Assembly (NCBI GenBank): GCA_029378245.1
Contig: JARKIF010000465.1
Span: 1 to 17,071 of the forward strand
DNA: 17,071 nucleotides
Reading direction: 5' to 3'
Source: Roridomyces roridus
Lineage: Eukaryota > Basidiomycota > Agaricomycetes > Agaricales > Mycenaceae
Made by a program: the position numbers and the translations under genes. Under the pieces are notes generated by a model. The model was not told the DNA's origin. It did no database searches and worked only from the letters and a program-made list of their open reading frames with translations. Numbering within the stretch: position 1 is the first letter of the stretch; each line of letters begins with the position of its first letter. Below are positions 9,961-17,071 of the stretch, one piece after another.

Positions 9961-10340
9961 GAAACTGAACTGCAGATTGTTAGTGAACAGAGTAGAATAA
10001 GAGCCAGAAGAGCTGCCCACCGCAAGCAACTGGATACCGTGGTGGTAGGAAGCAAGATGCCAGCGTGCAGGGACAAATATGTACAAGCCTTCTCAGAGGC
10101 CAAACATTGACAAACTTTCTATTCTACAGTAAATGCATGGCAGATCAATGAGCACAAGCTGCGACATAGCATTCTGCTGCTTCTGGTGCAACTCGCCTTC
10201 GGAGGTTGTAAGCAAAAGGTATACACATGAATATTACATAAGCCAGAGGTTACTCGTATCAGCAACATGGTGGGTAATCTGCACAAACTATCGGTGAAAT
10301 CTAGAGGGAGGACGAAGAAATAACACACATAAATCCTCGC
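9961..10340. promoter_or_regulatory. Divergent intergenic region between the NLR and the F-box-type gene
   Basis: About 380 bp separate the minus-strand receptor start from the first recognisable coding sequence of the plus-strand F-box-type gene, so it should hold both promoters. On the minus strand a CTAAC branch point followed by CTGCAG sits about 9 nt before the receptor ATG (near 9970-9985), consistent with a 5' UTR intron whose donor I could not fix. I see no clear TATA box or other named site. Confidence -1.
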
Positions 10341-11828
10341 GCTCTTCATCCTTGCAAGAGATTCGCTCGCAGACGCACGCTCGGAGACCTTTGAGGCCCA
10401 AATGGATCCAGAAGTTGCAGAACAATCCCAAGCTTGCCGCGCTCATTGATCTCAGGTTTGTGGCTCTCTCCCCTTCTTTACTTGCCGTCGCTCACGGATT
10501 CTGCTAGTAGTAAGCTCGATGTGATACCTAAAAAGCCCGTCACCTACCCTCCGATGCTCGCTTCCGACCCAGAGCCGGAGGATGCCATTTGGAATCGCGT
10601 CCTTTCCTTCGTTTACGCGCACAAAGAGGACCGGCTGCTCGCCTGGTACTCCCATGGGGACCACAACTACGATTTTTCCGATTATGGACCCCACAGAGAT
10701 CTTGACGAGGACGATTGGATGAATCAACCACCGATAGGTGCGAGGCCTCTCCTCGTGTACAAAAGATTCCAGGTCAGACTTCCTTCAACTTGCTCAATCC
10801 ATCTCCTCATACGTGAGGCAAATTAGCGGCTCGCAACTCCTTATCTGTACGCGACTCCCAACCCCCAAGCACCCGAGAAACTGCATTCACTTCTGCAGAA
10901 GCTCGCAGCAGATCCTTCGCTGGGGACAACACGCCCGACATGTTCGCCTTTACGAAGAAGTTCACCAGGCGGGGGATACTGCGAAACTGCTATCGCACTT
11001 CCCTCGGTTGCGTAGCCTCGCTGTCGCGGACGAAGAGGACCGCGTTATTCCCCCGTGGGACGTCTTCGATGAATTGAGTGTGCGGTGCGGGGCGACTCTT
11101 GATACCTTCGAGGGAGTGGGAGTGGCCAAATCCAAGAAGGCGGTAGATCCGGTTATTTTCTCTCGGTTTGCCGAGATGAAATTCTTTGCTTGGGATTCGG
11201 AGACGGTGTTTGATACCGCGGAGGATGGTTTTTCCGATGCGTTCCAGAATCTGGAGCAGATGGCCATCAGGGAAGCTGATGCATCGTTCTATATGATCTT
11301 GGCGCGAATGGAGTACGTCCCCGCGGAAAATGCCATGTGTGTCTCTACTAAAAAAAATGATCGCAGACTGCCTTCGCTGCGTTGTGTCATTCTTACAGCA
11401 ACCGAGACCTCGAAAAGTCATGTCTTTTTTTCAAAGCACGGGGGAAAGCTCGAGAGACTCGCCCTCTTGGACGCAACGCTCAACGCAGACGTCTTCAATT
11501 ACTGTCCCTCAATCAAGCACCTGTCTATGACCTGGGATTGGGCCTCTTCGAGGCGGGTGCTGAACCTTCTGGTCCAGTTTTGGTCACATCAGTACTCGTA
11601 GAGGGAGATCCCATTGGAAGCGAACACGAGAAGGGATTCAGACACTGTTGCAGCTGCAGTGTCCATACTATGACCTGCTTTTAGGGGCCATTGCTTGCGC
11701 ATGGCAATCCGAGTCTGGGGCAGCAGCTGGGGATAAGGCACATGGAGAATGTCTTAACAACAATGGGAGACCAATTCCCTTGGGGCGAGGAAGACTTCAC
11801 TCAAGAGGAAGGCTGCTTCAGCCTTTAG
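10340..11828 (+). pseudogene. F-box/LRR-like protein gene, decayed
   Basis: Probably encoded an F-box/LRR-like protein, a family of SCF ubiquitin-ligase adaptors. Visible exons: about 10340-10455 (HARRPLRPKWIQKLQ), intron 10456-10507, exon 10508-10772, intron 10773-10826, exon 10827 onward; phases agree. F-box-like residues are PEDAIWNRVLSFVYA, and the second splice gives LLVYKRFQRLATPYLY, typical of this family. Disruptions: one surplus G in GGGG 10922-10925 separates LAADPSLG from QHARHVRLYEE; an in-frame TAG at 11599-11601; a one-base shift near 11644; and a TTGC tandem duplication at 11691-11698 between DLLLGAIA and HGNPSLGQQ. Reading ends at TAG 11826-11828 after GEEDFTQEEGCFSL. No start ATG is evident. 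The family call is moderate (pattern resemblance only); the broken state is fairly well supported, although the G-run shift alone could be a sequencing error. Confidence -1.
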
Positions 11829-13326
11829 CGACGGTAATACGACTACGGCGCCGCCACGAGCGGAATTAAAACAGAAAAAAAGAGTAGGCCCGTGGAAAGG
11901 GACGTAGGGACGATGGGAGGACAGGTCCCTCCAGCGAAAGCGGCGAGGGAAAGGGGGTATGTGGAGAGTTAAGGGAGGATTCAAGATGTTATAGCAGCAA
12001 CGACGTAGGCTGCTTCGGCGACGGTGGGCCAGGCGCGATGAGACGACGTGGGCGATAGGGCAATATGGAGAACGATGTATGAGTCGTACTGACACGATAA
12101 ATGCACGATTTTTGATCGCACGCGCGGTGGGGCAACAAGAAGAGGAGGGGAAGGTATCCTATATTCACAGAAAGCTACACACATTTTGCAGAAGTAGAAA
12201 CCGGCCACTGGCCAAGGAGCCGTAGTAAGCGAACCAAAGACCAAGTAGTTGGGACAGAGAGACGCGCAAGGCCAGCACACATAGTAGATGTCGATAAAGT
12301 GCCAGGAAGATGGTATATTGAGGGATGAACGACAGAAAATTGGCTGAGACGAGGGAGTCGGAGTGGGCCAGAGCATTGGATGTAAAACAAGATGCTGTGG
12401 TCCGTAGGTGCAGTGGAAATGAGTGTTGAGTGGTCGATGCGTGGTGGTGGGAAGCAAGAGGCATGCACGGTGCCGATCGAGCTGTCAACGGAACGGGCAT
12501 CGGTCCGAGCTGTCAAACATCTCCGTTCCGCTTCCGTGAGCAACGTAAACCAACTCCCATCAACCGTGCGGAATCTGCAGGGGACAACGAGGGGACAGGA
12601 AGATGCTGGGGACAATGTACATGGAAAAGTACTACATGCTGGGTAAAAATGATATCTGCAGAATAATATTGGTTGATTGTGGTCCTGGGCGGCGGAGATG
12701 GTAACACGGAACGCCGGCGGAGCTGGCTCAGCCTGGGCAGCTAGATCTATGTTCAACGTGTAAGGGTAATTGACAAAGAGACAGCCAAATCGAGAGAGAA
12801 CAGCCCAAAAATTACCAAAAATGGAACTGATTCCACCACCGACACTGACGTCATCGAAAAAGTTCGACCCCACTCTTGCGGGAAAACGGCCGATAAGACC
12901 GAGCTTAAAAATAAATTTTTAAGACTCGGAATCACACACCTTGCTCCAGCGATGTGAGCACAAACTGGCAATTTTTGATCCCGTGTTTGCAGACGAGGAT
13001 TTTGAAGACAAATGTGACCGCAGAAAGGACTCAGGTGGAATCCAAGACACACTGAGGCTCGAGCAAAGAGGCAAACGGTGACGGGGGAGGAACACTAAAC
13101 CAGCAGTAGAATCAAACTTCAATTCCACTTCATCTCTGATTCCTCATCCTCTGGGCTGCAGCGCTCAGGCTCTGTGCACCCAGTCCCAGGCCTCTCAGGC
13201 TCAATCTCACTGCTCCTTTAACCCTCTCAACTTGTTCCAAAAGAAATTTGATCTGTACATCAACCCGGTAACCCGAATAAGGTGCATCATTCAATTGATG
13301 TCTATGCAACTTTTGCCCCAATCTTT
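11829..13326. other. Long stretch without a recognised gene
   Basis: The minus strand is open for up to 232 codons (12175-12873) and 158 codons (11981-12457) in overlapping frames, but the longest opens at GTG rather than ATG, the residue mix is rich in Ser, Pro, Arg and Cys, and no domain is recognisable, so I do not call a gene. A perfect AT-rich palindrome CTTAAAAAT-AA-ATTTTTAAG lies at about 12903-12922. The stretch may be intron-rich coding DNA, remains of the neighbouring F-box-type gene, or intergenic. Confidence -1.
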
Positions 13327-13349
13327 GACCCCTTCGGGGTGTCATACGA

Positions 13350-13380
<31 letters not shown>

Positions 13381-13425
13381 GGCCCCTGCACAAGGATGAC
13401 ACGCTTTTCCGGAGTGGTAGACCTA
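13327..13425 (+). ncRNA. U6: U6 spliceosomal snRNA
   Basis: Catalytic RNA of the spliceosome. The universally conserved core is intact: AAATTGGAACGATACAGAGA (ACAGAGA box, 13351-13370), then AGATTAGCATGGCCCCTGCA (U4-pairing AGC region, 13371-13390) and CAAGGATGACACGC (internal stem-loop, 13391-13404). A 5' stem-loop GACCCC-TTC-GGGGTGTC precedes it from 13327. The 3' part (TTTTCCGGAGTGGT...) is family-variable and its end is uncertain; T4 runs occur at 13405-13408 and 13445-13448. I see no TATA box 25-30 bp upstream and no convincing downstream B block, so it could be an active gene with an unrecognised promoter or a retro-copy. No intron interrupts the core, although U6 introns are known in fungi. 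Confidence -1.
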
Positions 13426-13577
13426 CGGGTCTCAATATTATGCACTTTTGAACAATGGAACCTTGCGCAGGGGTACACTTGAGAAGTTACCAGTTTTCTG
13501 TTCCCCACGGCAGCAAAACTCACTCGTATATCATGTTTGCTGTTTCAGAATGTATCTCAGTTCATTGCACTGTGAGA

Positions 13578-13749
13578 CCCGGGGGACATGATTTTCATGT
13601 ACCCCGGGTACCCCCAAATCATGCACCGATGCCATGAAACTCACGTGAGGGTGGTCGAAAATCACCTCCTCCTCCATGAAATGTGAATAACCAATTCATG
13701 TCCGTTTTCGACGTTTTCATGTACCGAATTCATGTTCCCATGACATGAA
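13578..13749. repeat. CATGAA/TTCATG motif array with a 14-bp-arm hairpin
   Basis: TTCATG at 13594, 13695, 13716 and 13729; CATGAA at 13633, 13675 and 13744: seven in about 156 bp against about 0.08 expected. At the left edge CCCGGGGGACATGA (13578-13591) and TCATGTACCCCGGG (13595-13608) form an inverted repeat matching at 13 of 14 positions with loop TTT. Lies about 150 bp downstream of the U6 copy. Confidence -1.
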
Positions 13750-13857
13750 AATGACTGGGAACTGAGTGGGTTTGATTTGAGCAATGCAGCTTCCTAATGA
13801 ATACTATTCCTGAGGGACTGAATTTCGGATGAAAGGAATATGAATTTCAAAGTTATG

Positions 13858-14564
13858 TAGCTAATACAAGGAAGTGCTACCAGCAGCCCGCCCACTATTG
13901 CTTCCACCACCACCGGGACTCAAGAGCCACACACGCATCACCGGATTCGAAAAGATCAACCTGCGGCTGGATGTCAGATCAGAATGCGGCTCGAAGGTGT
14001 ACACTAGTACACACCTCAAGCAGTGGGAGGCCACGGTAGCGGCGTCGTAGATGGGGAGGGAATCAAGCTCAAGGACAAAAGCCATAGAAGGGCACATACC
14101 TGAAAGAAGCGAGCTCTGGCCCCGCCATCGACTCGAGAAGCTTGAGGACATCAAGTTCGTATCCGGTCAGCAGATCGTAGCAGGATGAGCTCGTGACGCA
14201 CCTGAGGTCAACAGTGATTGGAGCACTGGGTCCCAAGAACCAAGCCCTACACTCAGTCGAGACAGCCACAGCGGCTTCTTGTGCTGTCTTCAAGCTGTCG
14301 TCCGAGGTTCATGATGTGCAGAGTGGAAGGGCATCAAAGGGTCCAGACGTTGATATTGCAATGAAGTACTGTCGACAGGGGGCTCCTGGGGAGAAGAGAG
14401 TGGAGGAGAGGTACATTGAAGAACGGGGGGGAAGGCGACATGAGGGTTGGGAGGAAGGAGTGGAGCGCCGTGACAGACGTGACACCACTGACCTCATCCG
14501 CAGCATGGCTCCACACCGGCCTTCCCACAACTTTCCCAAGTCCTTCTCCGTGCAAATATCTCAC
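13858..14564 (-). pseudogene. Possible protein-coding remnant, function unknown
   Basis: On the minus strand, several protein-like stretches follow one another in different frames. At 14564-14335 there is LHSFLPTLMSPSPPFFNVPL followed by a leucine-rich stretch. Around 14250-14105 there is a stretch containing FLGPSAPITVDLRCV and LLTGYELDVLKLLESMAGPE, ending at a GTATGT donor. Around 14080-13930 there is LDSLPIYDAATVASHCLR and TFEPHSDLTSSRRLIFSN. Splice-like signals lie between some of them (TTTCAG/GTATGT near 14103, GACCTCAG/GTGCGT near 14200, AGCCGCAG/GTTGAT near 13960). I cannot assemble one clean model or name a family; an F-box/LRR-type gene like its neighbours is conceivable. It may be intron-rich, decayed, or not a gene. 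Confidence -1.
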
Positions 14565-14641
14565 TGTGCAACAGCGCGGTCGTCAAGGGACTCCAGACGG
14601 GGTATAGGTTGATCGAAGAAAACCCTGGCTCGATCAATGTT

Positions 14642-14869
14642 CATTTCCATCTTGCTCCCTGATTTTCATGTGTTTCTCCCATGATTTCGGCTTCACCAAT
14701 TCAGCGGATTGTTCCTGATTTTCACCGAAGAGGCCATGATTTGATACATTGTACGGACTCTGTAAGAATCGCAAATTAACGTCTGAAGTACCCGAGGTAT
14801 TTGATCTGTTCATTTCAGGCCATAGACTGTGATTCTGCTTGTTCATGGCACGGCGACATGAAATTCATG
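14642..14869. repeat. CATGAA/TTCATG words, second cluster
   Basis: TTCATG at 14665, 14842 and 14864 and CATGAA at 14857, with related CATGATTT and GATTTTCA words between. GATTTTCATG at 14661-14670 matches 13590-13599. With the cluster at 13578-13749 it brackets the possible minus-strand gene remnant, so the two could be ends of one element or two independent copies. Confidence -1.
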
Positions 14870-15471
14870 CGCCGTTGTTTTCACAGTGTTGCGCAAAGGA
14901 CTGTCTCTTCAGAATTACTCTAAATGATGTGGTTCAAGAGCAAAGAGTTCAACAAGTGAGATATCAAAATGATGACAATGAGTTTGATGCAATCACGAAC
15001 TTTACACTTTTTGCACTCCCTACCATGACAGCCCAGGAAAATGCTGTGGTTAAATGTACAAGGATACAGGGCAGCTGACTCTGAAGAGAACTATGTCTTC
15101 AGAATGATTCATTTGGAGACCATACTTCTGGGGATATGTAGTCTACATGCACCAATGCGGGATGTATCTGCACTCGGCTGACTCGCTCCACAGAATATCA
15201 GTTTCCGGAACCGTGGAGGACTGAGGTGACCCTCGAAAGGTTGAACATGATATTTGATGGCATGGCAGATATCATGTTAATCAATCTGTTTCACTGCCAC
15301 TGATGGACAAAAACGAAGATGCCTTGGTTAGCCAAACCTAAAGGTTCAGCAATTATTCCAAAAGCAGACCAGGTCGTTGGTTCAGAATCAGATAGATTTT
15401 GCTTACCTGAAAAGACGTTCGAGGGGTCACAACCACCCTTTGCTCGAGCGTATTGCGTTTAGGACCTTCAG
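14870..15471. other. Intergenic, no gene recognised
   Basis: AT-rich, with only short open frames. I looked here for upstream exons of the F-box/LRR-like fragment at 15472-15829 and found no protein-like sequence or paired splice sites. Confidence -1.
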
Positions 15472-15829
15472 CATAGAGTGAGCTCATCCCCCGCATTATA
15501 CCAGCTGACCGACCGGAACTTGAAAAGCGAGGACGAAGAGAAAAGTTTGATCCAATTCAGGCTCTCGACCTTTGACCGGACGCCGTTTCCCGCCTTGAAA
15601 GAAATTGAACATCCCGGGTTCATCTGGGACATTGCTGAGTACGTCAATTGATCGTTCGATTTCTCTGCTAAATTTATATGGCAGGTCCCAGATAGAAAAG
15701 GATCCGTTTGTGAAATGGGCCGAAAAGTTTCAGAAGGAGGGTATTGAGCTCGTGGACCGTCCGGAGGCTTGTTATCGTCCAAGAAGGAAGTTTGTGCCTG
15801 AGAGGAGTAGTGGGCGGCGTGGGGATTGA
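15472..15829 (+). pseudogene. C-terminal exons of an F-box/LRR-like protein (orphan fragment)
   Basis: After an acceptor (CAGCATAG) the frame reads SELIPALYQLTDRNLKSEDE and continues through FDRTPFPALKEIEHPGFIW to a GTACGT...GGCAG intron (about 15639-15685). The second exon gives QIEKDPFVKWAEKFQKEGIE and ends at TGA 15827-15829 after a basic tail. FPALKEI followed by a WAE segment resembles the C-termini of mushroom F-box/LRR-type proteins as I remember them; this is resemblance, not a search result. No plausible N-terminal exons lie in the 600 bp upstream, so it looks like a truncated copy, possibly the lost end of the decayed gene at 10340-11828. TDP1 follows 150 bp downstream on the same strand. 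Confidence -1.
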
Positions 15830-15979
15830 AAGGAAGTGGTCGGTGCGCGAGTAAATGAATTGAAGAAGGGGATCTGTGCGGATGAAACTCACGTTGAAAG
15901 ACTGACGCGTTGTTTGTTCTTGTATCGCACTCCCTTGTCTCCTACCACATCATCGACGCTTCCCGCTCGTTCCTCAAAC

Positions 15980-17071
15980 ATGCTCGACGAATGGTCTACG
16001 CGGGAGCAGGAAGATCTGGATAGGTCAGTGTATCCCTATCACCCTTGTATAGCTCACAATGGCTGTAGAGCAATCGCGCTGAGCCTGCAGTTTGAAGACG
16101 CTGCGCCTCCACCTGCCGACGCCGTTCTTATCGGCAGAGTACTTGTGCCTATACCTCGAATTGCACCTCCTCATGCGAGTGGCTCCAACAAGAGAGCAGC
16201 GGAAGAGGCTGAGAGCCCGGAGCAGCGGAAGAAGACGTAAGCTGGAGAAGCAGCGAATGATGGAGGAAATGGCTGGTGCGTCACAAAGTTCTACTTAATT
16301 CGCCCTCTGAGAGGCTCTTGTCAGAGGATCTACGCAGGACACACGGATATAATGGACAGCAAGGCCCGCAAGCTCCCGATGAAGTATCCACGCGGCGCGC
16401 TCCGACTGACGCGCACACCCGGGAGAGACCACGTCAACACTGTATCGCTGGGAGACTTGGTCCATCCCAAAGACCTCGTGGCGGCCTTTGTCTTCTCCTA
16501 CTGCCTCGAGACGGATTTTATTGCAAAGGTGACCGAATGCCATCTGGCTCGCTAATTCTGACGAAGCTGCCCAGCTCTTTCCTTTCAAGACGAGCCCGAA
16601 CTACCGGAGTCACTGTCTGGTGTACATGGGGACCGATCTAACCATGGACAGGGAAGGCCTCAAGTTTTCGAACACAGACCCGCCAGACAGGGACCATCCG
16701 CTGACGCTTCAAATGTTTGACTATGCAGCCGAGGCCGCCATTAAGGGTTACTCTCAAACACGTATGTCCCAGCTATCTGATTCGAGGATTCTGATTTACG
16801 TGAATCAGACGGCGAGAATTGTATTCGCTTCTACACGAAAAAGAAGGGCGGCTGCATACATACCAAGATGATGATTCTCGTGTATCCCGACTTTATGCGC
16901 CTCATGATAACTTCCGCCAATCTGTACGCGCCCCCGAGACTTGACGATCTGTTCGACTCATCGTCCCCAGAATCAGCAGCGACCTCGTTTATGGTGACAA
17001 CCACTTCTACATCCAGGGTATGTCCTTGCCGATTTTCATGCGACTTGGATCGAACAAAGAGCAGATTTTCC
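15980..17071 (+). CDS. TDP1: Tyrosyl-DNA phosphodiesterase (TDP1), 5' part, runs off the window
   Basis: Nuclear repair enzyme of the phospholipase D superfamily that hydrolyses the 3'-phosphotyrosyl bond of trapped topoisomerase I. Exons: 15980-16023, 16069-16236, 16312-16528, 16575-16761, 16809-16923 and 16971-17017, with a further donor (GTATGT) at 17018; every junction keeps phase. The start is the ATG of MLDEWSTREQEDLDR. The first splice creates EDLDRAIALSLQFEDA, a ubiquitin-interacting-motif-like helix. Then come LRLTRTPGRDHVNTVSLGDL, LVHPKDLVAAFVFSYCLETDF and HCLVYMG. The first HKN motif is H223, K225 and N243 within CIHTKMMILVYPDF...ITSANL; the 20-residue H-to-N spacing equals human H263/N283. 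GDNHFYIQ closes the visible part. The second HKN motif lies beyond the edge. The acceptor of intron 16237-16311 was chosen for phase; a site at 16288 is the alternative. About 259 residues are visible. Confidence -1.

Noticed and set aside
9892..10086. Continuous minus-strand frame extending the receptor upstream of the ATGATG at 9960
   Set aside because: A CTAAC branch point and CTGCAG acceptor just before ATGATG suggest an intron, and the upstream residues do not resemble the leader of this family.
12175..12873. 232-codon minus-strand open frame
   Set aside because: It opens at GTG, overlaps other equally long frames and shows no domain or splice context.
13130..13435. 101-codon minus-strand open frame
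   Set aside because: It runs antisense through the U6 snRNA, whose conserved core explains the sequence.
13640..13660. GGTCGAAAATC as a downstream B block for U6
   Set aside because: Mismatches to the consensus and more than 200 bp from the RNA end; too weak.
1..17071. CRISPR array, bacterial operon or prophage
   Set aside because: No repeat-spacer pattern; introns, U6 snRNA, TDP1 and a NACHT-ankyrin receptor show a fungal nuclear genome.

Overview
The window looks like a piece of a fungal nuclear genome, most likely a mushroom-forming basidiomycete (Agaricomycetes). This rests on many short introns of 45-55 nt with GTANGT-type donors and CTAAY or CTGAC branch points, a NACHT-ankyrin receptor with a glycine-rich N-terminal leader, a decayed F-box-type gene, and a tyrosyl-DNA phosphodiesterase cut off by the right edge. 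No species call is possible from the sequence alone.

Layout. 1-2100: no intact gene, but two diverged tandem copies of a ~1.08 kb unit, each ending in a dense array of GTGAA/TTCAC. 2100-5940: gene-poor, repeat-derived DNA with a perfect 13-bp-arm hairpin (2723-2751), a GGATAC/GTATCC array (3195-3860) and a CAAAAACA/TGTTTTTG cluster (4781-5500). 5941-9960, minus strand: a NOD-like receptor gene. I could reconstruct five introns in consistent phase. It encodes a Gly-rich leader, a NACHT NTPase, a winged-helix-like region and about 20 nearly identical ankyrin repeats; small indels break the frame inside the ankyrin array. 10340-11828, plus strand: an F-box/LRR-like gene, divergent from the receptor and carrying several disabling lesions. 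11829-13326: nothing recognised. 13327-13425: a U6 snRNA gene copy with an intact catalytic core. 13560-14870: CATGAA/TTCATG arrays flanking a possible minus-strand gene remnant (13858-14564). 15472-15829: a two-exon C-terminal piece that resembles the end of an F-box/LRR-type protein. 15980 to the right edge: tyrosyl-DNA phosphodiesterase (TDP1), six exons visible.

How the parts relate. TDP1 and U6 are housekeeping genes and look unrelated to the rest. The receptor and the F-box-type fragments belong to families that expand and decay quickly in mushroom genomes, and the surrounding arrays of short motifs in both orientations look like remains of mobile elements. Together this suggests a fast-evolving accessory block next to a conserved gene. 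The most interesting item is the receptor: its ankyrin array behaves like a coding minisatellite, with near-identical units, block duplication, a few variable positions per unit and clustered indels, as expected of a recognition surface under rapid diversification.
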